Assembly (NCBI RefSeq): GCF_900129645.1
Contig: NZ_FSQZ01000001.1
Span: forward strand, 62,001-126,000
Source of the DNA: Acetomicrobium flavidum
GTDB lineage: Bacteria; Synergistota; Synergistia; Synergistales; Acetomicrobiaceae
DNA: 64,000 nt
Direction: 5' to 3'
Numbering within the stretch: the stretch's first letter is position 1; each line of letters begins with the position of its first letter. A model generated the notes under the pieces. That model ran no database searches. It was not told the origin of the DNA and saw only the letters and a program-made list of their open reading frames with translations. The position numbers were made by a program, and so were the translations under genes. Positions 25,306 through 34,945 of the stretch are shown in pieces.

Positions 25306-27105
25306 ATGGACAATATCAGGAACTTTTGCATAATCGCTCACGTCGACCATGGGAAATCGACGCTGGCGGACCGACTGCTTGAATACACCAATACGATAGA
25401 GTCAAGAAGAATGAGAGAACAGTTTCTGGACACTATGGACATAGAGCGGGAACGAGGCATAACGATCAAGTTGGTTCCCGTCAGGATGAAGTATAAGGCA
25501 AATGACGGACAGGAATACATCTTAAACCTGATAGATACTCCCGGTCACGTAGATTTCAGCTATGAAGTGTCAAGGTCCCTTGCAGCCTGCGAGGGGGCAC
25601 TGCTCGTGGTGGACGCCACGCAGGGAGTGGAGGCCCAAACCTTGGCCAATGCCTATTTGGCGGTAGATCAGGGGCTGGAGATAATTCCCGTGATCAATAA
25701 AATAGACTTACCTAGCGCGCAGCCTGATGAAGTTTTACGTCAAATAGAGGAAATAATAGGCTTGGATGCCTCTCAAGCTCTACTAGTAAGTGCCAAGGAG
25801 GGCATAGGCATACCGGAGGTCTTGGAGGCCATAGTCAAAAGGATTCCGCCTCCCAAGGGCGATGTCAACGCCCCTCTACAGGCGCTTATCTTCGATTCGG
25901 TTTATGACAACTACAGAGGCGTCATCTCTTACGTGAGACTGGTTAACGGTTCCGTTAAAAAAGGGCAAAACATACTTTTCATGGCAACCAGGAAAGTGTA
26001 CGAGGTAGAGGAGGTGGGATTTTTTATCCCCTTCATGTCTCCTTCTGAGGAAATTCGAGCAGGAGAGGTTGGCTACGTAATTGCAAACGTCAAGACTCTC
26101 TTTGAGGCCAGAGTGGGAGATACCATTACGGATGCCAACAAGCCGACGGATAGACCTTTGCCCGGCTACAAGCACGTAAAGCCGGTAGTGTTCTGCGGAC
26201 TTTTCCCGGTCGACAGGGACGACTTTCCGCGTTTGCGGGAGGCCATCGAGAAGCTTCAGTTGAACGACTCAGCCTTAACGTTTGAGCCCGAGACTTCTGA
26301 AGCTCTTGGGTTCGGCTTTCGATGCGGATTTTTGGGATTGCTTCACATGGACATAACGGTGGAACGCCTCAAGAGGGAGTTTGACATAGATCTTGTGGCC
26401 ACAGCGCCGAACGTGGCATATGAAGTGGTGCTTACAGACGGAAACATCATCGAGGCACACCGGCCGTCTGACTTTCCCGAACCCACGAAGATCGAGGAGA
26501 TCAGAGAGCCATACATAAAGCTCACGATTTTTTTGCCATCGGATTACGTCGGCAAGGCCATGAAGTTATGTCAGGACAGGCGCGGAGAGTTCGTCTCGCT
26601 CGATTACATAACTCCCGAGAGAGTAAGGCTTATCTACAACCTTCCATTGGCGGAATTCATAATAGACTTTCACGATCGCCTAAAGTCCATAACCAGGGGT
26701 TACGCATCCATAGACTACGAACACATAGGTTATAAAAAATCGGACCTCGTGAAGGTGGATATACTCATCCATGGAGAGCCCGTAGACGCCTTCTCGTTCA
26801 TATGCCATAGAGACAACGCCTACAAGCGAGCGCTGAGCGTAATAAAAAAGCTAAAGGAGCTCATACCCAGGCAGTTGTTCGAGGTGGCTATACAGGCATC
26901 CATTGGAAGCCGCGTGATAGCCAGGGAGAACGTGAAACCCTTGCGCAAAAACGTGCTCGCGAAATGTTACGGCGGCGATGTGACGCGAAAGCGCAAGTTG
27001 CTTGAAAAACAAAAAGAGGGCAAAGAAAAGATGAAGATGATAGGAAAGGTTCAAATTCCACAGGAAGCCTTTCTTGCCTTCCTGCAGGCTGATGAGGAAG
27101 AATAA
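25306..27105 (+). CDS. lepA: Elongation factor 4 (LepA back-translocating GTPase)
   Basis: 599 residues, full family length. G-domain motifs: [18 protein letters not shown] (G1, about 10-27), RERGITI (G2), [21 protein letters not shown] (G3) and NKIDLP (G4), then domain II, the EF-G-like domains III and V, and the LepA-specific C-terminal domain with [22 protein letters not shown] near the end. It acts on stalled or incorrectly translocated ribosomes and affects initiation. GAGGTGG lies seven bases before ATG. hemW follows directly, a common arrangement in bacteria. Confidence 0.97.
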   Translation: MDNIRNFCIIAHVDHGKSTLADRLLEYTNTIESRRMREQFLDTMDIERERGITIKLVPVRMKYKANDGQEYILNLIDTPGHVDFSYEVSRSLAACEGALLVVDATQGVEAQTLANAYLAVDQGLEIIPVINKIDLPSAQPDEVLRQIEEIIGLDASQALLVSAKEGIGIPEVLEAIVKRIPPPKGDVNAPLQALIFDSVYDNYRGVISYVRLVNGSVKKGQNILFMATRKVYEVEEVGFFIPFMSPSEEIRAGEVGYVIANVKTLFEARVGDTITDANKPTDRPLPGYKHVKPVVFCGLFPVDRDDFPRLREAIEKLQLNDSALTFEPETSEALGFGFRCGFLGLLHMDITVERLKREFDIDLVATAPNVAYEVVLTDGNIIEAHRPSDFPEPTKIEEIREPYIKLTIFLPSDYVGKAMKLCQDRRGEFVSLDYITPERVRLIYNLPLAEFIIDFHDRLKSITRGYASIDYEHIGYKKSDLVKVDILIHGEPVDAFSFICHRDNAYKRALSVIKKLKELIPRQLFEVAIQASIGSRVIARENVKPLRKNVLAKCYGGDVTRKRKLLEKQKEGKEKMKMIGKVQIPQEAFLAFLQADEEE

Positions 27106-27115
27106 ATTATCGGGC

Positions 27116-28267
27116 ATGACAAACGGTGCAACCGCGCGGCTCGGCTGGGCGTTGTCATGCCCCCTTTCGCTTTACGTCCACATCCCCTTTTGCGTCAGGA
27201 AATGTCCCTACTGCGCCTTTTACAGCATCACGGCAAGCCCAGAGGACATGGATAAGTACTTGGATGCCTTGGGGCAAGAGCTTCAGCTATGGACGTCCCT
27301 GTCAGGGGACAAGTTGCACGCTCAAACGCTTTACATCGGAGGAGGAACGCCCACCGTTTTAAGCGCAAAGCAGTGGGAAAAGCTGATCCTTATCCTTGAA
27401 CGATATGTGGATTTCTTGCCATTTTTAGAGGCAAGCGTGGAGGCAAATCCAGGCAGCTTACGTGCAGATCACATTAAGCTGTGGCGTTCCTGGAAAATCA
27501 CGCGCGTCAGTTTGGGTGCTCAAAGCCTGGATGAAGGCGAGCTTAACTGGCTTCGCCGGCCTCACAATGCCTACGACGTCGCTGACTCGTTAGCTGCCTT
27601 GGTGGCAAGCGGCCTAGACGTAAGCGTGGATCTGCTTTTCGGCTTACCGGGGCAGACGATACAAAGCTGGCACAGGGCCATCAAGGATTGCCTAAGGTTT
27701 GGGATCAGACACCTGTCGATTTATGAACTGACCCTGGAAGAAAACACCCCCTGGGGCGAAAATCCGCCAAAGGGCTTGACTGCAGGTTACCCCTTATACC
27801 GCTTTGCCCAATGGTACCTGCCTAAAAAGGGATTTACCCACTACGAAATAGCAAGCTTTTCTCTGCCAGGACATTGGTGTAGACATAACATAGCTTACTG
27901 GCAGGGTGAAAATTTTCTAGGCATAGGCGCAAGCGCCTGGGGTTATCTCGACGGCTACAGGTACGGAAACGTCAAAGACATCAAGATCTATGCAAAAAAA
28001 ATTTCAGAGGGAAAGCTTGCCATAGCCGATGAGGAGCTTTTGCCGACCGAGCAGGCAGCCAGGGAATCTGCCGTACTTGCCCTGAGGACGATGTGGGGGG
28101 TATCAGGACGTTTCTTTAGGAGGAGATGGGGATGGAAGGCCTACAGGGACTTTTGCGACACGTGGAGGGGATTGCCCGAGGACTGCAAAATCACCTGTCA
28201 TGGGAGATACGCCCTTTCGCCAAAGGGCTTTCGGGTGGCAAATTCGCTTTGGGAGGAATTTCTGTGA
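27116..28267 (+). CDS. hemW: HemW-like radical SAM protein (heme chaperone)
   Basis: About 383 residues, coproporphyrinogen-oxidase-like. The radical SAM cluster motif is SLYVHIPFCVRKCPYCAFYS (CxxxCxxC, about residue 20), followed by TLYIGGGTPTVLSAKQW and LLFGLPGQTIQSW. The C-terminal HemW domain is present (QAARESAVLALRTMWGV). HemW is now regarded as a heme-trafficking chaperone, not the oxygen-independent coproporphyrinogen oxidase HemN, whose extra Cys is lacking. Start is uncertain: ATG at 27116 gives the usual length; ATGs at 27092 and 27074 would overlap lepA. Closed by a strong terminator. Confidence 0.92.
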   Translation: MTNGATARLGWALSCPLSLYVHIPFCVRKCPYCAFYSITASPEDMDKYLDALGQELQLWTSLSGDKLHAQTLYIGGGTPTVLSAKQWEKLILILERYVDFLPFLEASVEANPGSLRADHIKLWRSWKITRVSLGAQSLDEGELNWLRRPHNAYDVADSLAALVASGLDVSVDLLFGLPGQTIQSWHRAIKDCLRFGIRHLSIYELTLEENTPWGENPPKGLTAGYPLYRFAQWYLPKKGFTHYEIASFSLPGHWCRHNIAYWQGENFLGIGASAWGYLDGYRYGNVKDIKIYAKKISEGKLAIADEELLPTEQAARESAVLALRTMWGVSGRFFRRRWGWKAYRDFCDTWRGLPEDCKITCHGRYALSPKGFRVANSLWEEFL

Positions 28268-28275
28268 TCATGATG

Positions 28276-28321
28276 AACAAAAGCAGGCGTATGTGCCATG
28301 GCATGGACGCCTGCTTTTGTT
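28276..28321. terminator. Bidirectional terminator between hemW and yedF
   Basis: Perfect 15-bp inverted repeat (28276-28290 with 28307-28321), 16-base loop, with AAAA on one arm and TTTT on the other so both strands get a U-tract. It separates convergent genes. Confidence 0.88.
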
Positions 28322-28325
28322 AGTT

Positions 28326-28961
28326 TTAACCATAAATTAAGGCTTTGTCTACTTCCATCATCGCCTCTGTTATCTGAAACATGTTGGAGATCGTGCCTAC
28401 GGCAACTTTGTCGGTTATTCCAAAATGATTCGTACACGTGCCGCAGACAAGGATGGCGGTTCCTCTTTTCTCGAGGTCCTTTAGTATATCGCAGGCACTT
28501 GAATCCGGCAGGGCCAAAAGTACGCCCTCGTTCATTAGCGCCAAAACCACAGGTGGTTCGTCTTGTTCGACCAGAACGCCAAGGAAGCTTTTCATCAACA
28601 CTTCGCCCAATCCGTCGCTTGCCCTCCCAAGCGTATTTGAGAGAAGCAAGATCCCTACGGTCTTTCCTTTTTCAGTTGCCAAAGGCGTACCTGACGAAAG
28701 AGTCTCTTTAGGCGATTCCCGATGGCCTTCGGGCGAAACCTCCAATTTTCCACGAATGACAAAAATCCCGTCTTCCCGTTTCCCCTCTTCCACGACTCGA
28801 TATCCGCGCGAATTCAGGAAACGCTTGACGTTTTGAAATGAAACGTCGTTATCTACCAAGACCTCGATCTCGGTTTCCCCCGAGTCTATCGCCTGTTTGG
28901 TGAGTATGACAGGCTTTGGGCAGGTCATTCCTCTTGCGTCAACTACTTTCATATCGCTCAT
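28326..28961 (-). CDS. yedF: YedF-type sulfurtransferase-like protein (selenium-associated)
   Basis: About 211 residues. N-terminal TusA/SirA domain with MKVVDARGMTCPKPVILTKQAI (the CPxP motif cysteine at about 13), and a C-terminal DsrE-like half with GILLLSNTLGRASDGLGEVLMKSFL and ILVCGTCTNHFG. This two-domain form is the selenium-metabolism protein YedF that co-occurs with selenophosphate synthetase and selenocysteine genes. It fits the selA-selB pair 5 kb away. ATG at 28961 has AAGGAG close upstream; the longer frame starting at 28991 is unlikely. Converges on hemW. Confidence 0.88.
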   Translation of the reverse strand: MSDMKVVDARGMTCPKPVILTKQAIDSGETEIEVLVDNDVSFQNVKRFLNSRGYRVVEEGKREDGIFVIRGKLEVSPEGHRESPKETLSSGTPLATEKGKTVGILLLSNTLGRASDGLGEVLMKSFLGVLVEQDEPPVVLALMNEGVLLALPDSSACDILKDLEKRGTAILVCGTCTNHFGITDKVAVGTISNMFQITEAMMEVDKALIYG

Positions 28962-29040
28962 GCGCTCCTTTTTAATCTGAAGTAAGAGCAAAACTGCCCT
29001 TGATCTTTAAATATAACCCTAAATCGAAGAAGCAAAGACC

Positions 29041-29616
29041 TTATAGCGATTCGATTTCAAAGCTTTTGACGATCTTTATTCCTGTCTCTTTCATCTCTTC
29101 AAGGCTTGCCCTAACGCTTTCTTCGCTTATGCCTCTAGAGGCGTCCAGGACGACATATGTATCGTAGCCCAATTTTCTGGCATCCATGGCGGTAGATTTT
29201 ACGCAAAAATCGGTTGCCAGACCGCATACGAATATCCTTTCCGTGCCGGCTGCCTTTAAAGTTTCGGATAAACCGGTGCCGTCGAAGGCGGAGTATGCCT
29301 CGCGCGCAACATCGGTGGCCTTGCTTACGACAATGGCAGAATCGGGTATGAGAAGGTCGGGGTGAAATTCGGCACCCTTCGTATTTTGAACGCAGTGGGG
29401 AGGCCAAGTGCCGCCTTCATCCCTGAAGCTCTTGTGACGTTGCGGGTGCCAGTCTCGCGAGAAGATGACCAATCCGCCCCCTTTTTCAAACAGTTCGACA
29501 AGCCTGTTTACGATTGTAACTATCTCATCACCTCCAGGAACAGCCAGATTTCCTCCGGGACAGAAGTCCACCTGAACATCCACGACTATCAGGGCATCAG
29601 TCTTGCATATCGGCAT
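29041..29616 (-). CDS. pncA: Nicotinamidase/isochorismatase-family hydrolase (PncA-like)
   Basis: 191 residues. VVDVQVDFCPGG supplies the catalytic Asp (about 13), SRDWHPQRHKSF the metal-binding Asp-His-His triad (about 53-63), and VCGLATDFCVKSTAMDA the nucleophile Cys (about 138); the order and the DWHP motif are those of nicotinamidases. It converts nicotinamide to nicotinate for NAD salvage. GGAGG lies eight bases before ATG. Monocistronic in appearance; divergent to the 29.8-36.9 kb operon across about 200 AT-rich bases. Confidence 0.92.
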   Translation of the reverse strand: MPICKTDALIVVDVQVDFCPGGNLAVPGGDEIVTIVNRLVELFEKGGGLVIFSRDWHPQRHKSFRDEGGTWPPHCVQNTKGAEFHPDLLIPDSAIVVSKATDVAREAYSAFDGTGLSETLKAAGTERIFVCGLATDFCVKSTAMDARKLGYDTYVVLDASRGISEESVRASLEEMKETGIKIVKSFEIESL

Positions 29617-29713
29617 CTCAAATATCCTCCTGTTAAATTCAATTTGCCAAGGGGTAATTTAATATAACTTTGAAATATAATACAATCATCTTATTTATAA
29701 TCGTTTATTACTT

Positions 29714-29742
29714 TTAATATTGTCAAATTAAGGCTATATAAT
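29714..29742 (+). promoter_or_regulatory. Candidate promoter for the transporter-amidohydrolase-selAB run
   Basis: TTAATA (29714-29719), 17-base spacer, perfect TATAAT (29737-29742) in the AT-rich gap between pncA and the transporter gene; about 78 bases before the start codon. Confidence 0.55.
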
Positions 29743-29820
29743 TATAAACGCTCTAGAAGTGTTCAAACAAAAAGATAGAAAATTTGAAAAAAACAAACAA
29801 AATAAAAGGAGGATGTATGT

Positions 29821-31014
29821 ATGAATTTTGATCTAATCACCGCTTTTTCTATTGTTTTGCTCATCCTTTACATCGGCGATGTAGTATCTGTCAAGACGAA
29901 AGCCTTTGTGCCATCAGTATTCGTGTCTGCAGTCTTATTTCTGCTGGGTTTTTGGACAATTTTACCAAAGAACCTGATAGATTTGGCATGTCTGGGTCAA
30001 CCGTTGGCGACGTTATCCATGTACCTGCTTTTGGTCCACATGGGTACGATGCTAAATATAAAAGAATTAGCCGCACAATGGAAGACCGTAGTCATATCTT
30101 TGGCGGGAATAGTGGGAATTGTCTTGGGGACCATGACATTAGGTAAATATCTCTTCGGATGGGAAGCGGTCGTCATCGCCACTCCACCTTTGACAGGAGG
30201 AATTGTCGCAGCTTTGATGATGCAGGATGCCGCAGCCCAGAAGGGCCTTGTTGAGCTTTCCGTATTGGCCATAGTGATGTACGTATCGCAGGGCTTTTTT
30301 GGCTACCCCCTTACGGCCATAGCCCTCAAACGTGAAGGAAAGAGGCTACTTTCTGCCTTTAGGAAGGGAGAGATTCAGGCTCAAGAGGTTACTGTCCCCG
30401 ATAAAACAGCCCCTGCTTACAGCTCTAAGCTGCAAATATTTGCACAAGTTCCACCTAAATACAGGACGACCTACATGTACCTTCTAAAACTTGGCATTGT
30501 TGCCTGGGCGTCTGCCATGACTGCAACTGCTATCAACGAAGCTATATCCCGATTCGTCATATGTTTGGTATTTGGCGTCATAGCGGCAGAAATTGGCTTT
30601 CTTGAGCGCAGGCCTCTTGATCTGTCCAATTCCTTTGGTTTTATGATGACCACCCTAATGGCCTTTATATTCGCAGGATTGGCCAAGGCCACACCAGACA
30701 TGATCATGAGGCTCATTGGCCCGCTTTTCGGGATAATAATCATCGGCGTCGTCGGGATGGCGATACTGTCGATGGCTTTGGGCAAAATTCTTGGGTATTC
30801 CACGGACATGGCCTTTGCCTGTGCATTAACGGCCCTTTACGGCTTCCCGCCAAATTATGTGTTGACCGAGGAGGCATCCAAAGCCTTAGCCGAGACGCCG
30901 GAGGAATTTAAATTTCTCATGGATACCATGTTGCCCAAGATGTTGGTCGGCGGATTTACTACGGTCACCATTGCTTCTGTCGTTTTAGCAGGGTTGTTTA
31001 TTAAGTTGCTATAA
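29821..31014 (+). CDS. GltS-like membrane transporter, substrate unknown
   Basis: 397 residues with about ten to twelve hydrophobic segments and a polar central loop (about 178-215). The sequence looks like the Na+/glutamate symporter (GltS)-related group found in anaerobes, with two inverted halves and Gly-rich turns (TPPLTGGIVAALMMQDAAAQKG; CALTALYGFPPNYVL). It opens a run with two M20 amidohydrolases, so it probably imports or exports an acylated or carbamoylated amino acid or a dicarboxylic amino acid. AAGGAGG lies eight bases before ATG. Assignment to GltS is by resemblance only. Confidence 0.7.
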   Translation: MNFDLITAFSIVLLILYIGDVVSVKTKAFVPSVFVSAVLFLLGFWTILPKNLIDLACLGQPLATLSMYLLLVHMGTMLNIKELAAQWKTVVISLAGIVGIVLGTMTLGKYLFGWEAVVIATPPLTGGIVAALMMQDAAAQKGLVELSVLAIVMYVSQGFFGYPLTAIALKREGKRLLSAFRKGEIQAQEVTVPDKTAPAYSSKLQIFAQVPPKYRTTYMYLLKLGIVAWASAMTATAINEAISRFVICLVFGVIAAEIGFLERRPLDLSNSFGFMMTTLMAFIFAGLAKATPDMIMRLIGPLFGIIIIGVVGMAILSMALGKILGYSTDMAFACALTALYGFPPNYVLTEEASKALAETPEEFKFLMDTMLPKMLVGGFTTVTIASVVLAGLFIKLL

Positions 31015-31043
31015 CAAATCAAACTGGAGGTGCATTCTCTAAA

Positions 31044-32210
31044 ATGGACGTCAAAATGCTGGCGAAAGAGGTAAAGGATTACGTTATCGAGCTTAGGCGA
31101 GAATTTCACATGTATCCCGAAAGATCGGGCGAGGAGTTTCGGACATCCAAAAGGGTTAAAGAAGAGCTGGACAAGCTTGGCATTCCCTACATTGCTGCCG
31201 GCAGAACGGGCGTAATTGCTACGATCAGCGGACGTAAGCCGGGAAAGACCGTAGCTTTAAGGGCAGATATGGACGCCCTCGAAGTGCAGGAGAAAAACGA
31301 CGTGCCATACAGATCTAAGAACGAAGGCCTGATGCATGCCTGCGGCCACGACGGACACACAGCCATGCTACTGGGTGCTGCCAAGGTATTGTCGGCGATG
31401 AGGGAAGAGCTCAAGGGAAATGTCAGGCTGATCTTTCAACCCGCCGAGGAAACCGCTAATGGCGCCGTGAAGATGATCGAAGATGGTGCCATGGAAGGCG
31501 TTGACAGCATCTTTGGCATACATCTTTGGAGCGGGCTGCCCATTGGCAAGGTCTCAGTCGAAGCTGGCCCCAGAATGGCAGCGGTAGATGTGTTTGACAT
31601 AACCGTGCAGGGCAAAGGAGGGCACGGCTCTGCGCCCCATGAAGGAGTCGACGCCGTAGTAGTCGCATCGAACATGGTAATGGCGCTACAGACCGTGGTA
31701 AGTCGCGAGCTGTCGCCACTTGAGCCTGTCGTCGTAACGGTAGGCAAGCTCGTAGCAGGCACAAGGTTTAACGTTCTTGCATCTGAAGCCAAACTGGAAG
31801 GAACTAACAGGTATTTTAATCCCAAGATAAAAGACGTCTTGCCTGCAGCAATAGAAAGGATCGCCAAACACGTGGCAGCAGGCTTTAGGGCAGAGGCAAA
31901 GGTAAATTACACCTTTGCTACCTCACCCGTCATAAATGATCCGGAGTGTTCCAGGATAGCTGCAACTGCCGTCAAAAAGATACTGGGCGAGGGAGGCCTG
32001 ATGGAGTACGAAAAGGTCATGGGCGGAGAGGACTTCGCCGAATACCTAAAGAAGGCCCCCGGAGCATTGGCACTGGTGGGCATTGGAAATGAACAAAAAC
32101 AAACTATCTATCCACACCATCATCCGAACTTCAACATGGACGAAGACGCGCTCGAGATAGGCGTTGCCCTTTATGCCCAATATGCCCTTGAGTTTCTATG
32201 CAATAATTAA
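31044..32210 (+). CDS. M20D-family amidohydrolase (N-acyl-amino-acid hydrolase type)
   Basis: 388 residues of the aminoacylase-1-like M20D group (IAA-amino acid hydrolase, hippurate hydrolase, N-acetyl-diaminopimelate deacetylase). REFHMYPERSGEEF opens it; ALRADMDALEVQEK, MHACGHDGHTAMLLGAA and IFQPAEETANGAVKMIEDGAM contain the metal Cys-His and catalytic Glu residues, and FGIHLWSGLPIGKV and GGEDFAEYLKKAPG complete the pattern. It hydrolyses an amide bond of an N-acylated amino acid or small peptide in the cytoplasm. Gap of 29 bases after the transporter gene. Confidence 0.93.
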   Translation: MDVKMLAKEVKDYVIELRREFHMYPERSGEEFRTSKRVKEELDKLGIPYIAAGRTGVIATISGRKPGKTVALRADMDALEVQEKNDVPYRSKNEGLMHACGHDGHTAMLLGAAKVLSAMREELKGNVRLIFQPAEETANGAVKMIEDGAMEGVDSIFGIHLWSGLPIGKVSVEAGPRMAAVDVFDITVQGKGGHGSAPHEGVDAVVVASNMVMALQTVVSRELSPLEPVVVTVGKLVAGTRFNVLASEAKLEGTNRYFNPKIKDVLPAAIERIAKHVAAGFRAEAKVNYTFATSPVINDPECSRIAATAVKKILGEGGLMEYEKVMGGEDFAEYLKKAPGALALVGIGNEQKQTIYPHHHPNFNMDEDALEIGVALYAQYALEFLCNN

Positions 32211-32233
32211 AATTAAAAAGGATGGCGAGTTAA

Positions 32234-33472
32234 GTGTTAGAGACAAATCTCGAAAGAATCAGGCATAACTTAGAGACTTTAAGCACGTTCAATTCTACAC
32301 CGGATCATGGATGTACGCGCTTGTCCTTCTCGCACGAACATAGAAGAGCTCTAGATTTTTTGACTGAGGCTTGCACATCGCTTGGCATGGATGTCGTCAT
32401 AGATCCTGTGGGAAACTTCAGGGCAAGGCTTAAGGGTTCGAGCTTAAGCGCTCCTGCCGTCATGTGTGGATCCCACATTGACACGGTTCTTCACGGTGGC
32501 AAGTTTGACGGAGCAGCAGGAGTCGTAGCTGCACTGGAAGCTCTCACGGTGATAAAAGAACAAGAAGTTTCCTTGAGACATCCCCTTGAGCTCATCGCCT
32601 TTGTGGAGGAGGAAGGGGCTTCCTTCGGCGGGGGCCTGGTGGGAAGCAAGGCATTGGTCGGGCAATATACAGTAAAGGACCTGATGAAGATCGTTAACGA
32701 CGAAGGCGTATCCTTTTACGAAGCTGCTAAAAGGTTCGGCCTAAATCCGGACGATCTTGAAAATTACGTGATCAAAAAAGGCGACGTGAAGGCATTGATC
32801 GAGCTTCATATCGAGCAGGGAAATGTCTTGTATACTAAATCAATCCCCCTGGGAGTGGTTGAGGCCATAGTCGGAATAAGGCAGCTTTCCGTAACGCTTA
32901 CGGGGATGGCAAACCACGCAGGAACCACCCCGATGAACCTGCGGCATGACGCTTTGGCAGCAGCGAGTAAGCTGATATCTTTCGTCGAACATTGCGCCAG
33001 GCATGAAGCCTTCGACACCACAGTAGCGACCGTCGGGAAAATACATTGCTTCCCCAACGTCACTAACGTAATCCCCGGAAAGGTGGTCTTTTCCGTTGAC
33101 ATCCGCGACATCAGAGATGAAGGCATTTCAAAGGTCGAGCAGCTTATCAGAGAAGAAGTAAAAAGAATATCAAGCGAATATGGGTTACAATATTCAATAA
33201 GCCTGGTCGGCGACTCAAAGCCGGTCAAGTTATCGGAGGAGGTCATCTCTGTAATTCAAAGGACCGCCGAAGAGGTTGGCGTAAAGTACCTTAAGATGCA
33301 CAGCGGGGCCGGCCACGATTCAGCCATACTTACCGAGGTCACCGACGTGGGAATGATATTTGTCCCGAGCATTGAAGGCATAAGCCATGCTCCAGATGAA
33401 AATACGACCTTTGAGGACTTAAAGACAGGCTGTGACGTCCTGGTTAACTCCCTGGTAAAATTGGCACAGTAA
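32234..33472 (+). CDS. M20-family amidase, hydantoinase/carbamoylase type
   Basis: 412 residues resembling N-carbamoyl-L-amino-acid hydrolase, allantoate amidohydrolase and beta-ureidopropionase. Hallmarks are VMCGSHIDTVLHGGKFDGAAGVVAALEAL (metal His-Asp), FVEEEGASFGGGLVGSKAL (catalytic EE), ALIELHIEQGNVL, MANHAGTTPMNLRHDALAAAS (dimerisation/bridging His) and MHSGAGHDSAIL near the end. It releases an amino acid with CO2 and ammonia from a carbamoyl derivative. The start is GTG with AAGGATG upstream. Together with DUF917 and racemase genes 10 kb away it suggests hydantoin-type metabolism. Confidence 0.92.
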   Translation: MLETNLERIRHNLETLSTFNSTPDHGCTRLSFSHEHRRALDFLTEACTSLGMDVVIDPVGNFRARLKGSSLSAPAVMCGSHIDTVLHGGKFDGAAGVVAALEALTVIKEQEVSLRHPLELIAFVEEEGASFGGGLVGSKALVGQYTVKDLMKIVNDEGVSFYEAAKRFGLNPDDLENYVIKKGDVKALIELHIEQGNVLYTKSIPLGVVEAIVGIRQLSVTLTGMANHAGTTPMNLRHDALAAASKLISFVEHCARHEAFDTTVATVGKIHCFPNVTNVIPGKVVFSVDIRDIRDEGISKVEQLIREEVKRISSEYGLQYSISLVGDSKPVKLSEEVISVIQRTAEEVGVKYLKMHSGAGHDSAILTEVTDVGMIFVPSIEGISHAPDENTTFEDLKTGCDVLVNSLVKLAQ

Positions 33473-33550
33473 TATAATAATTTAAACGAACAGGCATCAA
33501 CGTAAAAAGGGCAATACAAATCAGCTCGACTAAGGGGCAGTGATGACTAA

Positions 33551-34945
33551 GTGAGCGAAGCAAGTAAACTACTGCGGAATATACCCTCCATGGATAGAAT
33601 ATTGTCCTTGGAATGGGTGCAAAGCTATTATGCGGCCCTAGGACGCAAGGCCGTAAAATCGCTCATCGAGGAAATCCTTACAAGCTGTAGAGAGGACATA
33701 TTAAGCGGAAACAGGAAAGAACTCGACGTCGAGGTTTTAATGAACGAAATTAAAGACGTGCTTGAGGAAAAGTCCAAGCAAAGCTTGAGGCGCGTGATTA
33801 ACGCCACAGGAGTGATAGTTCATACCAATCTTGGAAGGTCATGTCTGGCAGAAGAGGCGATAGAAGCTGTAAGCGAAGCCTCAAGATATTACAGTAACCT
33901 CGAATACGACCTTGAAGCCGGCAGAAGGGGCCACAGGTACGATCACGTCGAATGGTTGCTGTGTCAACTGACGGGCGCAGAGGCAGCATTGGTCGTAAAT
34001 AACAACGCAAGTGCCGTCCTTCTATGTTTGGCTGCACTTGCTGTCAATGGTGAGGCCATCATATCCAGGGGAGAGCTCATCGAGATTGGAGAATCCTTCA
34101 GAATACCTGATATAATGGCCTTTTCCGGTGCCAAGATGGTAGAGGTGGGCACCACCAACAGAACACACCTCTACGATTATGAAAGGGCCATAACCGAAAA
34201 CACCAAGATAATTCTCAAGGTACACCCTTCCAATTACAGGATCGTAGGCTTCCACTCGCAGGTCGAGAGAAAGGACCTGGCAAACCTGGCTCACTCCAGG
34301 GGGTTGCTTGTAATGGAGGACTTGGGCAGCGGTTTTTTGGTAGATTTATCCTCCTATGGCTTAAGGGGCGAACCTACCATAGGCCAGTGCATCGAGGATG
34401 GGGTAGATGTCGTGACCTTTTCGGGCGATAAGTTGCTTGGAGGTCCCCAGATCGGCGGCATCGTCGGGAAAAAAGATATCGTATCTAAGCTAAAAAGACA
34501 CCCTCTGCTGCGCGCCGTGAGGGTGGACAAGATGACCTTGGCTGCATTTGAATCTACCTTAAGGCTATACTTAAGGGAAGATATCGCCAAGATACCTACG
34601 ATTCGCATGATAATGACGGACATCGAGGATTTGCAAAGAAAGGCAACGGGCCTTGCAAACTCGTTAAAAGAGCTTTTAAGCGAAAAGGAGGGTTGGCTGG
34701 TCGAAACGGTAAAGGTAAAAGACGTCGTCGGCGGGGGAGCGTTCCCTGACGACGAGCTTGACGGCTTCGGCGTGGCCATAAGACCCCCAAGGGACATGAG
34801 CGCGTCGACGCTGGTTTCGCAACTTAGGGATCTTGAAACTCCCGTGGTCGCAAACGTAGATCAGGACAAACTGATCTTTCACGTAAGGACCATGTCCGCA
34901 GAGGACTGCCAAATCTTAATTTCCCAAATGGGAAGGATGGTCTGA
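33551..34945 (+). CDS. selA: L-seryl-tRNA(Sec) selenium transferase
   Basis: 464 residues, PLP enzyme converting seryl-tRNA(Sec) to selenocysteyl-tRNA(Sec) with selenophosphate. Family marks: RRVINATGVIVHTNLGRSCLAEEA (about 80-103), GRRGHRYDHVEWLLCQLTGAEAALVVNNNASAV (about 125-157), VEVGTTNRTHLYDYE, and the PLP lysine in VTFSGDKLLGGPQIGGIVG (about 290-308). Start GTG; the ribosome site is weak. Its stop overlaps the selB ATG by one base (TGATG), coupling the pair. selC and selD are not in the window. Confidence 0.97.
   Translation: MSEASKLLRNIPSMDRILSLEWVQSYYAALGRKAVKSLIEEILTSCREDILSGNRKELDVEVLMNEIKDVLEEKSKQSLRRVINATGVIVHTNLGRSCLAEEAIEAVSEASRYYSNLEYDLEAGRRGHRYDHVEWLLCQLTGAEAALVVNNNASAVLLCLAALAVNGEAIISRGELIEIGESFRIPDIMAFSGAKMVEVGTTNRTHLYDYERAITENTKIILKVHPSNYRIVGFHSQVERKDLANLAHSRGLLVMEDLGSGFLVDLSSYGLRGEPTIGQCIEDGVDVVTFSGDKLLGGPQIGGIVGKKDIVSKLKRHPLLRAVRVDKMTLAAFESTLRLYLREDIAKIPTIRMIMTDIEDLQRKATGLANSLKELLSEKEGWLVETVKVKDVVGGGAFPDDELDGFGVAIRPPRDMSASTLVSQLRDLETPVVANVDQDKLIFHVRTMSAEDCQILISQMGRMV

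Noticed and set aside
27074-27115. Longer N-terminus for HemW overlapping lepA
   Set aside because: The extra residues are not family-like and no ribosome site supports the ATG at 27074.
33473-33550. selC (tRNA-Sec) or other tRNA near selAB
   Set aside because: The gaps at 33473-33550 and 36868-36955 show no cloverleaf arms or CCA end; other intergenic gaps also lack tRNA-like stems.
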